DNA of 64,000 nt from Paratissierella segnis (GCF_014385195.1 NZ_JACRTG010000016.1:62001-126000), one strand, 5' to 3'; positions 8,750 to 17,655 are shown, numbered from the stretch's first letter. The notes: generated from the letters alone by a model not told the origin. Numbers and translations: made by a program.

Positions 8750-9589
8750 ATGGTAGATAATATTATTCAATTAGTGAGAGAAAAATTATCCTCTTTGTCA
8801 TATATAGAAGGCATAGTTTTAGGTGGTTCACGTGCTAGAGGTACGCATACGGAGGATTCTGATATAGATATCGGAATCTATTACAATTCAGAATTATTTG
8901 ACCTGATAGCGATTAATCAAATTGCTACAGATTTGGATGATGAGAATAGAAGTAATCTCATTGTACCTCCCGGAGCGTGGGGTGATTGGATTAATGGTGG
9001 CGGATGGTTAGTTATAAATGGGTATCATGTTGACTTGATTTTACGTGATATAAAACGGGTGGAACAAATAATCAAAGATACTGAGCAGGGAATTGTTACG
9101 GCTAATTATCAGACGGGGCATCCCCATGGATATATAAGTACTATGTATCGAGGAGAATTAGCGATTAGCAAAATACTATATGCCAAGAATGAAAGCTTAT
9201 GCGAATTTAAAAAACTGGCAGAAACTTACCCCGCTGCCTTGCGGAAAAGTTTAGTTGACTTTTTTATATTTGAAGCAGAGTTCTCTTTAATGTTTGCTAA
9301 GGACAATATAGACAAAGACGATTTATCCTATGTTTGTGGACATTGCTTTCGAAGTATATCTTGTTTAAATCAGGTCTTATTTGCGGTGAATAGAGAATAC
9401 TGTATAAATGAGAAAAAGGCTGTTAGGATGATTGAAGATTTTAAAATCAAGCCAAGCAATTACAAGGAAAGGGTGGATAAGGTTATTTCCTTAATGTCAA
9501 CTGACGCAGATTGTACAAGAAAAGGAATAGATATACTTGAAGGATTAATCAATGAGGTAGAAAGCCTAAAAGGAGTGAGTATTTTATGA
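8750..9589 (+). CDS. MNT-type nucleotidyltransferase, possible drug-modifying enzyme
   Basis: 279-aa protein. The N-terminus has the polymerase-beta nucleotidyltransferase signature GGSRARGTHTEDSDIDIGIYY (G-G-S ... D-x-D), with the third acidic residue probably in YHVDLIL. The C-terminal helical part resembles the substrate domain of DUF4037-type and kanamycin-nucleotidyltransferase-like enzymes. Context among arr, vat and lnu-like genes suggests it adenylylates an antibiotic, but the substrate is not evident. The stop overlaps the next start (ATGA), so it is translationally coupled to the acetyltransferase. GGAGTG precedes ATG 8750. Confidence 0.8.
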   Translation: MVDNIIQLVREKLSSLSYIEGIVLGGSRARGTHTEDSDIDIGIYYNSELFDLIAINQIATDLDDENRSNLIVPPGAWGDWINGGGWLVINGYHVDLILRDIKRVEQIIKDTEQGIVTANYQTGHPHGYISTMYRGELAISKILYAKNESLCEFKKLAETYPAALRKSLVDFFIFEAEFSLMFAKDNIDKDDLSYVCGHCFRSISCLNQVLFAVNREYCINEKKAVRMIEDFKIKPSNYKERVDKVISLMSTDADCTRKGIDILEGLINEVESLKGVSIL

Positions 9590-10227
9590 CTGGACCAGAT
9601 AAGAAGAAACTTTATCCCAATGAAAATATAAAGACTGTTTGTTATATAAGCAATTTGCCTAAAAGATCCAATGTTGAGATTGGGGAATATACCTATTATA
9701 GCGATAATAATAAATCTCCTGAGAAATTCTATGATAATATAGAGCACCACTACGAATTCTTGGGGGATAAACTGATAATAGGCAAGTTCTGCGCAATTGC
9801 AGAGGGTGTTAAGTTTATCATGAATGGAGCAAATCACAGAATGGATGGAATTACAACCTATCCGTTTAATATATTTGGTTGTGGGTGGGAAAAGATAACA
9901 CCTACAATAGAGCAACTTCCTTTCAAGGGTGATACAGTAATCGGCAACGATGTTTGGATAGGGCAATATGTTACTATCATGCCGGGTGTTAAAATTGGTG
10001 ATGGTGCTATTATTGCTGCTAACTCAACTGTAGTAAAAAGTATTGAATCTTATGCAATATATGGTGGTAACCCAGCCAAATTTATCAAGAAACGGTTTAG
10101 TGATGAAAAGACTCAATTTTTGCTAAAGCTAGGGTGGTGGAACTGGGATGAAGAGAAGATATTTAATAATCTTGAAAAGCTGACATCAGAATCTGGGTTA
10201 GAAGAATTAATGGAAAATAATAAATAA
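9586..10227 (+). CDS. vat: Vat-family streptogramin A acetyltransferase
   Basis: 213-aa left-handed beta-helix acetyltransferase of the xenobiotic (XAT/Vat) class, using acetyl-CoA to inactivate group A streptogramins. Key segments are VEIGEYTYY, GDKLIIGKFCAI, MNGANHRMDG (catalytic His), GNDVWIGQYVTIMPGVKIGDGAIIA and GGNPAKFIKKRFS. Length and motif order agree with Vat proteins. Chloramphenicol acetyltransferases of type B share the fold and are the main alternative. It overlaps the preceding nucleotidyltransferase by four bases. Confidence 0.87.
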   Translation: MTGPDKKKLYPNENIKTVCYISNLPKRSNVEIGEYTYYSDNNKSPEKFYDNIEHHYEFLGDKLIIGKFCAIAEGVKFIMNGANHRMDGITTYPFNIFGCGWEKITPTIEQLPFKGDTVIGNDVWIGQYVTIMPGVKIGDGAIIAANSTVVKSIESYAIYGGNPAKFIKKRFSDEKTQFLLKLGWWNWDEEKIFNNLEKLTSESGLEELMENNK

Positions 10228-10246
10228 GATTATAAAGTGAGATTTT

Positions 10247-11245
10247 ATGAATAATAAAGAAATTGTAACTAAGGAAAATCTAATAGAAGTATTGGATTTA
10301 TTAGATAGTATGGAAATGAAATATTGGATAGATGGTGGCTGGGGAGTAGATATTTTACTTGGGAAACAAAACAGAGAACATCGAGATATTGACGTTGATT
10401 TTGATGGAGAGTTTACGAAAGCTCTATTATATAAACTGAAAGAAATAGGTTATGAAATAGTAGTTGATTGGAGCCCTTCACGTATTGAATTATACCATCC
10501 TGAATTGGGATATATAGATATACATCCTTTAATAATAAATAAAGATGGAAGTGCCAGACAGGCTGATCCACAAGGTGGTTGGTATGAGTTTGAAGCAAAA
10601 TGGTTTTCCACTGCAGTGTTTGAAGGTCGAGTTATTCCATGTATTTCTGCTGAAGCTCAAAAATTATTTCACAGTGGATATGAGCTTAGAGAAGTTGATA
10701 AAATCGACATGAAAAATTTGGAGAAACTGAAGAGGGCAATCTATTTAATCACCGGCGTTATGGGGTCCGGAAAATCTACTGTAGCTCAATTGCTTGCCTC
10801 AAAGATAAAAAAGGGAGTGCATCTACGGGGCGATATATTTCGTAAAATGATTGTTTCTGGACGGGCTGATATGTCCGTGCAGCCGTCTGAAGAAGCTGTC
10901 AGCCAACTACATCTGCGTTACCGTTTGGCTGCCGATGCGGCAAAAACCTATTATGATAACGGCTTTTCCGTCGTCTTGCAGGACAACTACTACGGCAAGG
11001 AATTAACCCGCATATTGAGTATGTTAAAGGATTATTCTGTAAATGTAATAGTATTATGCCCAGATGTGGAGACAGTAAAAAAGCGTGAGAAGATGCGAGA
11101 GAAAATCGGGTATACCGGTTTTTCAGTAGAAACTCTGCATGCAGACTTCATGAGAGAAACTCCGAAAGTTGGATTCTGGCTAGACACTTCAGAGCAGTCT
11201 CCGGAACAATCAGTCCAGGATATTCTATTGCACTTCGATGAATAG
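10247..11245 (+). CDS. fusion: Lnu-like nucleotidyltransferase + P-loop kinase
   Basis: 332 aa in two parts. Residues about 1-160 match lincosamide/aminoglycoside nucleotidyltransferases of the Lnu/ANT(2'') type: WIDGGWGVDILLG, REHRDIDVDFDG, LGYIDIHPL. Residues about 165-332 form an AAA_33-type kinase with Walker A GVMGSGKST, resembling chloramphenicol phosphotransferase and zeta-like kinases. Base use changes at the join, the second half having more G+C, so two genes of different origin may have fused. The frame runs cleanly through the junction near 10735. A bifunctional drug-modifying enzyme is a reasonable inference; the substrates are unknown. Confidence 0.82.
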   Translation: MNNKEIVTKENLIEVLDLLDSMEMKYWIDGGWGVDILLGKQNREHRDIDVDFDGEFTKALLYKLKEIGYEIVVDWSPSRIELYHPELGYIDIHPLIINKDGSARQADPQGGWYEFEAKWFSTAVFEGRVIPCISAEAQKLFHSGYELREVDKIDMKNLEKLKRAIYLITGVMGSGKSTVAQLLASKIKKGVHLRGDIFRKMIVSGRADMSVQPSEEAVSQLHLRYRLAADAAKTYYDNGFSVVLQDNYYGKELTRILSMLKDYSVNVIVLCPDVETVKKREKMREKIGYTGFSVETLHADFMRETPKVGFWLDTSEQSPEQSVQDILLHFDE

Positions 11246-11302
11246 TAGTGCATATGTAGCGTAGCGATATTTAAAAAATAGATATTATTGAAGGAGACTA
11301 AA

Positions 11303-12049
11303 ATGGATTTATTAGAATTAATCATAGAGTTTCACAAGGATAACGAACGGCAGGGACCGGGCAGTGAAGAAGCAACATTGAAAGCCCTTAAGCTTATTCC
11401 TTATTTGAATGAAAAAACTAAAATATTGGATATTGGCTGTGGATCAGGAGGTCAGACAATAACCCTTGCAAAAAACACAGCTGCACAAATCACAGCGGTC
11501 GATATGCTGCCGCAGTTTTTAGAAATGCTTATGAAAAAAGCCAAAGAGAATAACCTTATTAATCGTATTGTAGCCGAAGAAATGCTGATGGATAATTTAA
11601 CATTTGAGAAAAATTCTTTTGATGTTATATGGTCGGAGGGGGCAATCTACAACATCGGCTTTGAAAATGGCCTGTACCTGTGGAGAAAATATTTGAAGGA
11701 TAACGGGTTTATCGCTGTTTCAGAAATTTCATGGCTAACCGATACAAGACCAGAGGAAATCCAGCAGTACTGGGTTAATGCATATCAAGAGATTGATACA
11801 ATCGAGAATAAGCTATCAGTTATTGAGAAATGCGGATATACTTCTGTCGCCCATTTTGTGCTAGATTATAAATGCTGGATAGATAATTATTATCAACCGA
11901 TATTGGAAAGGTCAGAAGCATTCTTGAAAAAATATGATTATGCTGATGAAGTTAAAGAATTCGTTGAAGCAGGTAAAATTGAAGCCGACATGTATAATCG
12001 GTTTAAGGATTATTACAGCTATGTATTTTATATCGCAAAGAAAAAATAG
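11303..12049 (+). CDS. class I SAM-dependent methyltransferase
   Basis: 248-aa methyltransferase with motif I ILDIGCGSGGQT, acidic end of strand 2 in ITAVDML, and motif IV-like FDVIWSEGAIYNIGF. It looks like a small-molecule rather than an RNA methyltransferase. ATG 11303 follows GAAGGAGAC; an upstream TTG at 11288 overlaps that site. It sits inside the resistance block and could modify a drug or a metabolite, but the sequence does not say which. Confidence 0.78.
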   Translation: MDLLELIIEFHKDNERQGPGSEEATLKALKLIPYLNEKTKILDIGCGSGGQTITLAKNTAAQITAVDMLPQFLEMLMKKAKENNLINRIVAEEMLMDNLTFEKNSFDVIWSEGAIYNIGFENGLYLWRKYLKDNGFIAVSEISWLTDTRPEEIQQYWVNAYQEIDTIENKLSVIEKCGYTSVAHFVLDYKCWIDNYYQPILERSEAFLKKYDYADEVKEFVEAGKIEADMYNRFKDYYSYVFYIAKKK

Positions 12050-12137
12050 CTGCTAAAAATTATTTGATAATATACTGATTGACTTAAGCAAATGTGGAAT
12101 ATGCTTTTTTCGGTGTTTAGAAAGGCAGGGTGAATAC

Positions 12138-13253
12138 GTGATAAAATATATTACTTTACTTCGCGGTATTAATGTTGGCGGAAAAAACAAAGTATCAATG
12201 AAAGAATTAAGGGAATTGCTGGAGAAAAAAGGTTTTCAGGATGTGGTTACGTATATTAACAGTGGCAACATTATATTTTCGAGTGATAATACTGACATTG
12301 AATTTTTGAAAAGGAACTGTGAAGCTTTGATTTTTGAGAAGTTCAAGCTGGAACTTTCATTGATGGTCATATCTGCTGAAGAATTGATTGACGCACTAAG
12401 CAGTGCACCTGAATGGTGGGATGTTGATAAGGAAGCTAAACATAATGCTATATTTGTTATACCGCCAACCACTGTGGATGAAGTATTTAAGGAAGTGGGA
12501 GAAATTAAGCCTGAATATGAAAAAGTCAGCAGTATTGGCAGAGTAATATTTTGGTCTGCTCCATTAAAAACATTCTCAAGGACACGCTGGTCTAAAGCCG
12601 TGGGGAAATCTGTTTACAACTGCATTACAATCAGAAACGCCAATACTGTAAAGAAGTTGGTGGAGTTGTGTAAATCTGATAATAGCTCCATGCCTACGAC
12701 AGATGAAGAGCTGCAAAAGAACATGATTGGTGAGCTTAAGCCACATAATGCACCGATTACACTTGTTGAATACGATCCAAGTTGGCCTGATTTATTTGAG
12801 CGAGAAGCGAATAAAATTCGTTCAGTACTAGGCAACAAAGTACTGCAGATTGAACATGTTGGCTCAACCTCGGTGCCGGGGCTTTGTGCCAAACCAATCA
12901 TTGATATGATACTGGTTGTGGAGAACTCTGCCGAAGAGCCATCCTATGTCCCAGCTATGGAAACTACTGGTTATACATTGAGAATTCGGGAGTCTGACTG
13001 GTTCGAGCACCGTCTGTTTAAAGGACCTGATACTGATATCAACCTGCATGTGTTCAGTTCAGGCACATCTGAGATTGACAGAATGTTACGTTTTAGAGAT
13101 TGGTTACGGTCCAATGAAACTGATCGGGACAAATATGCACAAGTCAAGCGAAGCTTGGCAAAAAATAAGTGGAGGTATGTTCAGCACTATGCGGATGCCA
13201 AAACATCAATAGTACAGAAAATCATGAAAAGAGCGAATGGTAATAATGCTTAA
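12138..13253 (+). CDS. DUF1697-GrpB fusion protein
   Basis: 371 aa joining two usually separate families. Residues 1-175 are DUF1697 (YITLLRGINVGGKNKVSM, TYINSGNIIFSS, SRTRWSKAVGKSVYN). Residues about 195-365 are GrpB/UPF0157 (VEYDPSWPDLFEREA, IEHVGSTSVPGLCAKPIID, DINLHVFSSG), a nucleotidyltransferase-like fold. The start is GTG 12138 with GGCAGGG upstream. No function is established for either half. The resistance-block setting suggests, but does not prove, drug modification. Confidence 0.82.
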   Translation: MIKYITLLRGINVGGKNKVSMKELRELLEKKGFQDVVTYINSGNIIFSSDNTDIEFLKRNCEALIFEKFKLELSLMVISAEELIDALSSAPEWWDVDKEAKHNAIFVIPPTTVDEVFKEVGEIKPEYEKVSSIGRVIFWSAPLKTFSRTRWSKAVGKSVYNCITIRNANTVKKLVELCKSDNSSMPTTDEELQKNMIGELKPHNAPITLVEYDPSWPDLFEREANKIRSVLGNKVLQIEHVGSTSVPGLCAKPIIDMILVVENSAEEPSYVPAMETTGYTLRIRESDWFEHRLFKGPDTDINLHVFSSGTSEIDRMLRFRDWLRSNETDRDKYAQVKRSLAKNKWRYVQHYADAKTSIVQKIMKRANGNNA

Positions 13254-13297
13254 GGAGAGTGTCATGTTTTCTTGATTTGTTATAGGAGGTTATATCA

Positions 13298-13792
13298 ATG
13301 AAAAATACAGTAGATAATTTGTCAAAAAGTAAAGTTATTTTAATGTGCGGCCCTGCGGGAGCAGGTAAATCAACATTAGCAAAAAAATTTGAAAGTACCG
13401 GGATGACAATACTATCTTATGATGAAGAATCATTCAAACGAGGTTTGAAAGAACATCCTTTACCTCAGGAGGTTTTAGAAGATATTAAAACCTATCTTGA
13501 TGAAAAACTAATTTCACTTATCATGCAAAACATTGATATTGTTCTCGATTATTCATTTTGCTCTAGAGAAATGAGAAATGAATATATTTCATTATTAAAG
13601 AAATACGACATAGAACCCAAAATCTATTATATAAAGACACCTAAGGAAGTTGTTATGGAACGTATTCGAAAAAGAAACGGAAATCATCAAAATGATATCA
13701 TATTGACGGAGCAAACAGCTTCCACTTATTATGATCATTTTCAACCCCCAACTGCTGAAGAAGGTGAAGTTATAGTAGTCGAGGGATATTAA
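13298..13792 (+). CDS. P-loop kinase, AAA_33 type
   Basis: 164-aa ATP-binding protein. Walker A MCGPAGAGKST near residue 19, a DEES-type acidic site, and the arginine-rich lid RIRKRNGNH are typical of small kinases related to chloramphenicol and aminoglycoside phosphotransferases or polynucleotide kinases. ATG 13298 follows TAGGAGG. It is the last gene of the resistance block; repeat copy E begins 60 bases later. Substrate unknown. Confidence 0.75.
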   Translation: MKNTVDNLSKSKVILMCGPAGAGKSTLAKKFESTGMTILSYDEESFKRGLKEHPLPQEVLEDIKTYLDEKLISLIMQNIDIVLDYSFCSREMRNEYISLLKKYDIEPKIYYIKTPKEVVMERIRKRNGNHQNDIILTEQTASTYYDHFQPPTAEEGEVIVVEGY

Positions 13793-13853
13793 TATTGCGG
13801 TTTTAGGCATGGAAATTGTACTAGATGATAAGTTTTGTCAAATTTTTTGAAAG

Positions 13854-14100
13854 GTATACTTCCAACAAGGGGATACCAGCTTCAGGTGATATCATTATTG
13901 TCATCTCAGAGCATGTGGAGTGCGTAATAGGAATGCAAAGGAGAGATACTTAGAAATCCTGAGTTTTCAGCACTTTGCGCGATACACTACTTTCACAACA
14001 AATGGCGATGATTTTAAAAATAAGGTTTTGAAAAATAAAATCGATGTTTCCGTTGTATTGGACATGGAGTGTGTAGACAAGTTTATTCTATTCTCAAATT
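13854..14100 (+). repeat. rlmD-tail repeat, copy E
   Basis: Left arm CAACAAGGGGATACCAGC and ATCATTATTGTCATC, then codons for EHVECVIGM. The next 170 bases differ from copies B, D and I but match the tail of copy G at 33031 in translation: E reads ERYLEILSF ... FKNKVLKN ... VSVVLDM and G reads KFF-like ... VSVVVDL. So E and G share a second type of tail. The 62-codon frame here (13920-14108) is regarded as part of the repeat rather than a gene. Confidence 0.6.
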
Positions 14101-14110
14101 TAAATTAGAG

Positions 14111-14440
14111 TGTTCATACATGTCTATATTTAGCAGTGTGAAGCAAATTAAGACTGGGTAATGATGAGAGAATGTCGGTTTTGATGGCGTTCCCTTTTTA
14201 TAATTATATAAGTAAGGTTAATGGTAATGAATTTATGAATGAGATTTTTAGTTATTATTCATATTCCGATATTTTCATAGAATCAGTTTGAATAGGGTTT
14301 ATAACGTAAAGCTCAAATTCAAATTTACAAAGTCTTTTTCCGTTGTTTTTGATTTCGCATTGCTAGTTTTCCAGATCTAATTATTTCGTGCTTTTTCTTG
14401 ATATTATACGGATATGCGCATATAATAAAGCTAACCTATC
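14111..14440. other. spacer between repeat E and the HTH gene
   Basis: About 330 bases without a credible gene. The right end has a possible promoter (GATATGCGCATATAATAAAG, with TATAAT near 14421) for the HTH gene. Confidence 0.4.
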
Positions 14441-14455
14441 ATGGAGGTTGGCAAA

Positions 14456-14650
14456 ATGTTAGACTATATTTCTGTTCGGGATGCCGCAATTAAATGGGGT
14501 ATTTCTGAACGTAGAATACAAAAGCTTTGTGAAGAAAAAAGGATAGATGGTGTTGTGCGTTTTGGCCGTTCATGGGCGATACCAAAGGATGCTCCAAAGC
14601 CTGCCGATGGTAGGTTGAAAGAAAATAGGAAAAATAGCACATTATCTTAA
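14456..14650 (+). CDS. excisionase-like helix-turn-helix protein
   Basis: 64-aa DNA-binding protein: YISVRDAAIKWGISERRIQKLC is the helix-turn-helix and IDGVVRFGRSWAIPKDAPKPAD the wing (MerR/excisionase HTH_17 type). It starts at ATG 14456; the ATG at 14441 lies in the ribosome binding site ATGGAGG. A paralogue heads the type III restriction operon at 33662, sharing the IPKDA-x-KPAD ending. It is upstream of vanR, and the first putative VanR box begins within its last codons. Confidence 0.75.
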   Translation: MLDYISVRDAAIKWGISERRIQKLCEEKRIDGVVRFGRSWAIPKDAPKPADGRLKENRKNSTLS

Positions 14651-14673
14651 GATAATCTTAAGGATTTTATAAG
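14645..14673 (+). promoter_or_regulatory. putative VanR box, vanR promoter
   Basis: Three direct heptads at exact 11-bp spacing: TCTTAAG-N4-TCTTAAG-N4-TTATAAG. A -10-like TATGATATTAT lies about 35 bases downstream, before vanR. The same pattern recurs before vanY and after vanY. Direct repeats one helical turn apart suit OmpR/PhoB-type regulators such as VanR. Confidence 0.75.
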
Positions 14674-14749
14674 ATTAAACCCACAAAACCGTTTTCGATT
14701 CCTTGATATGATATTATGGGCTTTTGTGAAAGAAGGAGTTGAGCAGACT

Positions 14750-15448
14750 ATGACAGAAAGTATTTTAGTGATGGATGATGAACATTCTATTGCAGACTTG
14801 ATTGAAGTATATTTAAAAAACGAAAATTATAATGTGTTTAAGTTCTATAATGGGCGGGATGCTTTGCAGTGTGTTAAAAGCCAAAATATAGATTTAGCAA
14901 TATTGGATGTTATGCTCCCCGATATAGACGGTTTTTCAATCTGTCAGCAAATCAGGGAAAAGCATAATTTTCCGATTATCATGCTTACAGCCAAAGAAGA
15001 AGAAATCGATAAGATTACTGGGCTGACATTAGGTGCTGACGACTATATCACCAAGCCGTTCCGTCCATTAGAACTAATTGCTCGTGTAAAGGCACAGCTC
15101 CGGAGATTTACCAAATATAATTTCTCAGAGCCAAAACAGGAAGAACATTTGATTGCCTTTTCCGGTTTAGTATTGGACATGGATACTCATGAATGTACGC
15201 TGAATGAGAAAAAGCTCTCTCTCACGCCTACGGAATTTTCTATTCTTTGGATCCTTTGTTCCAATCGAGGACGAGTGGTAAGCTCTGAAGAATTGTTTCA
15301 CGAGGTATGGGGAGACAAGTACTTTAGCAACAGCAATAATACGGTAATGGTTCATATTCGGCATTTAAGAAAAAAAATGCACGACAACGCGGAACATCCT
15401 AAATATATCAAAACGGTATGGGGAGTTGGCTATAAAATTGAAAAGTAA
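14750..15448 (+). CDS. vanR: VanR-type response regulator
   Basis: 232 aa from ATG 14750 (AAGAAGGAG upstream). The OmpR/PhoB receiver has the acidic pair Asp9-Asp10, phosphoacceptor Asp53 (AILDVMLPD) and Lys of ITKPFRPLELIARVKAQLRR. The winged helix covers LSLTPTEFSIL ... VHIRHLRKKM ... YIKTVWGVGYKIEK. Long stretches agree with VanR of VanA-type glycopeptide resistance as I remember it. It should activate promoters when phosphorylated by VanS; the three heptad boxes are its likely targets. The gene overlaps vanS by 23 bases. Confidence 0.9.
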   Translation: MTESILVMDDEHSIADLIEVYLKNENYNVFKFYNGRDALQCVKSQNIDLAILDVMLPDIDGFSICQQIREKHNFPIIMLTAKEEEIDKITGLTLGADDYITKPFRPLELIARVKAQLRRFTKYNFSEPKQEEHLIAFSGLVLDMDTHECTLNEKKLSLTPTEFSILWILCSNRGRVVSSEELFHEVWGDKYFSNSNNTVMVHIRHLRKKMHDNAEHPKYIKTVWGVGYKIEK

Positions 15449-16574
15449 CAGAGATAAAAGAAGGAATGATTATACAAAATTAAAAAGGAAAGTTTTTTTT
15501 CGAATGCTCCTTATTGTTTTTGCCACGGCTGCAACTGTTATTTTCCTGCGTTTTGTAATTCAAGAAAACTTCAGTGTTGGAGATAGCATTGTACAATTTT
15601 TAAAGAATAAGTTTTATTTGAGTGACAGCGATGCTGTAATAATTTATCGGTATACATTTCTTTATAATAAGGACATTATTACACTTATTATGATTCTCAT
15701 ATTTTTAGTTATTTTGCTTAGATTTTCAATTTCTTGGTTTACTAAATATTTTGATGAAGTAAGTAGCGGAATGGATAAACTTGTTGAGGAATCCAATGGT
15801 GAAATTACATTATCACCGGAATTGGATTTTATGGAAAACAAGCTGAATCAGATTAAAAACAACTTGGAAAAGAAGAAGAAAGCTGCACTTGATGCCGAGC
15901 AGCGCAAAAATGATTTGGTCGTTTACTTGGCTCATGATATAAAGACACCTCTGACCTCAGTTATAGGATACTTAAGTCTTCTGGATGAGGCTCCTGATAT
16001 GCCTGCTGAACAGAAGGCAAAATATGTCGGTATTACCTTGGAAAAAGCTTATCGGCTAGAGCAGCTTATCAATGAGTTTTTTGAGATCACAAGATTCAAT
16101 CTTCAAACTATTGTTTTGAATAAAGAAAAAATCAATTTACTGTTCATGCTCCAGCAGATGGCAGATGAATTCTATCCAATGCTGACTCCACAGGGAAAGC
16201 AGGTATCTGTCAATGTACCTGACGGACTCACTCTGTGGGGAGATGCAGAAAAACTGGCTCGTGTGTTCAATAATATTTTGAAAAATGCCATTGCCTATAG
16301 CGATGAAAATAGCGTCATTGACATTTCTGCAGGGCAGCAGGATAAAAATATTGTTATAACTTTTACTAATCAGGGAAATCCAATCCCACAGGCAAAGCTT
16401 GATGTTATTTTTGAAAAATTTTATCGATTAGATTCTGCACGTTCTACAAACACTGGTGGAGCAGGGCTGGGTTTGGCCATCGCCAAGGAAATTGTTACAG
16501 CTCACGATGGGACAATCACTGTAGAAAGTAACACAAAAAATACTATATTTACAGTAAAACTTCCTTTGCTTTAA
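15426..16574 (+). CDS. vanS: VanS-type sensor histidine kinase
   Basis: 382 aa, starting at a TTG inside the end of vanR, as in VanA-type clusters. Two membrane segments (about 24-45 and 78-102) enclose a short external loop (FSVGDSIVQFLKNKFYLSD). A linker, then the H box YLAHDIKTPLTSVIGYLSLL with His170, N box FNNILKNAIAYS, and G boxes GGAGLGLAIAKEI. The cytoplasmic part is very like VanA-type VanS, the sensor loop less so, and inducer specificity cannot be read. It autophosphorylates and passes phosphate to VanR. Confidence 0.9.
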   Translation: MAIKLKSNRDKRRNDYTKLKRKVFFRMLLIVFATAATVIFLRFVIQENFSVGDSIVQFLKNKFYLSDSDAVIIYRYTFLYNKDIITLIMILIFLVILLRFSISWFTKYFDEVSSGMDKLVEESNGEITLSPELDFMENKLNQIKNNLEKKKKAALDAEQRKNDLVVYLAHDIKTPLTSVIGYLSLLDEAPDMPAEQKAKYVGITLEKAYRLEQLINEFFEITRFNLQTIVLNKEKINLLFMLQQMADEFYPMLTPQGKQVSVNVPDGLTLWGDAEKLARVFNNILKNAIAYSDENSVIDISAGQQDKNIVITFTNQGNPIPQAKLDVIFEKFYRLDSARSTNTGGAGLGLAIAKEIVTAHDGTITVESNTKNTIFTVKLPLL

Positions 16575-16597
16575 GAAAATCTTAAGAAATTCATAAG
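16569..16597 (+). promoter_or_regulatory. putative VanR box, vanY promoter
   Basis: CTTTAAG-N4-TCTTAAG-N4-TCATAAG, again three heptads at 11-bp spacing, starting in the last codons of vanS. A -10-like TTTAAAT follows about 30 bases later and vanY starts at 16668. Confidence 0.75.
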
Positions 16598-16667
16598 GTG
16601 AAATTCCAACATGGCTCCTTATTCTGTGTTTAAATAATAATATCACAGCATAAGGAGTTGATTTATT

Positions 16668-17651
16668 ATGGCACGAAAAGTAAAAAAGAAAAAGTCTGGA
16701 ATACGCGTATTTGTAGCATTTCTATTGATGCTTGTAATTGCTGCTTTTGTGTACAAAGGTATCATTACTTTAGGGAGTCACCATATCTCAAAAGAAGAAT
16801 ATGGCGATAGAACAACTACCGTTCCTCCGTCAGAGATAGAACCTGATCACTCTGTCTCCATATCTTCATCTTCTGACAAACTGAACAGTACTAATGCTAT
16901 TCTGATCTGTTTAAAAGATCAAACCACTCTGATGCAAAAAAATAGCGAGGAAAAGATCTATCCTGCTTCATTGACTAAAATGATGACAGCTATTGTTGCT
17001 ATAGAAAATTTGACAAATTTGCAGAAAGAAATACAACTTACCCACTATACCTTTAATGGTCTTTACAGTGCTAATGCTTCTATGGCCGGTTTCCAGCCAG
17101 GTGAGAAGGTAAGGGCTATTGACCTTTTATACGGGGTGATGCTTCCAAGTGGTGCGGAGGCTTGTATCGGGCTTGCGGATGAAATCGCTGGTTCGGAAAA
17201 GGACTTTGTGAAGATGATGAATCAAAAGGCAGCAGATCTTGGCATGGGTAATACCCATTTTGAAAATACGACTGGACTTCATGATGAAAACCACTACACA
17301 ACAGTTAAAGATCTGTCTATTCTTCTTAGCTATGCTTTGCAAAATGATACTTTCCGAGAGGTATTTACATCGTCTCGTCATTCCACACAACCCACAAATA
17401 AGCACCCTGGAGGAATAACCTTTTACAATACAATGTTTGAAAAGCTCACCAATAAAAACATTATTGGTGGAGAAATTTTAGGAGGCAAAACTGGATATAC
17501 CGATGAAGCTGGTCTATGTCTGGCGAGTCTCGCCAGCGTGGATAATCAAGAGTATATTTTTATTTCAGCGGGTGCAAAAGGAAGCTTATATTCGGAACAG
17601 TTTAATATTACCGATGCAATAGCTGTATATAGCAGCATAGGGAAAAAATAA
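16668..17651 (+). CDS. vanY: serine-type D-Ala-D-Ala carboxypeptidase (VanY-like)
   Basis: 327-aa penicillin-binding-protein-type (S11) D,D-carboxypeptidase. One N-terminal membrane anchor (about 13-32) places the enzyme outside. Active-site motifs are Ser101-x-x-Lys104 (SLTK), SAN in LYSANASMAGF, and KTG in GGKTGYTDEAG. It would remove the terminal D-Ala of muramyl pentapeptide, the target of vancomycin. VanY of VanD-type clusters is also PBP-like, unlike the metallo VanY of VanA/VanB. A VanR box and strong RBS (AAGGAG) precede it. There is no vanH, D-Ala-D-Lac/Ser ligase or vanX in the window. Confidence 0.85.
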   Translation: MARKVKKKKSGIRVFVAFLLMLVIAAFVYKGIITLGSHHISKEEYGDRTTTVPPSEIEPDHSVSISSSSDKLNSTNAILICLKDQTTLMQKNSEEKIYPASLTKMMTAIVAIENLTNLQKEIQLTHYTFNGLYSANASMAGFQPGEKVRAIDLLYGVMLPSGAEACIGLADEIAGSEKDFVKMMNQKAADLGMGNTHFENTTGLHDENHYTTVKDLSILLSYALQNDTFREVFTSSRHSTQPTNKHPGGITFYNTMFEKLTNKNIIGGEILGGKTGYTDEAGLCLASLASVDNQEYIFISAGAKGSLYSEQFNITDAIAVYSSIGKK

Positions 17652-17655
17652 GTAC

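Noticed and set aside
13920..14108. 62-codon frame after repeat E as a gene
   Set aside because: It belongs to a repeat tail that recurs in degenerate form in copy G and lacks a ribosome binding site.
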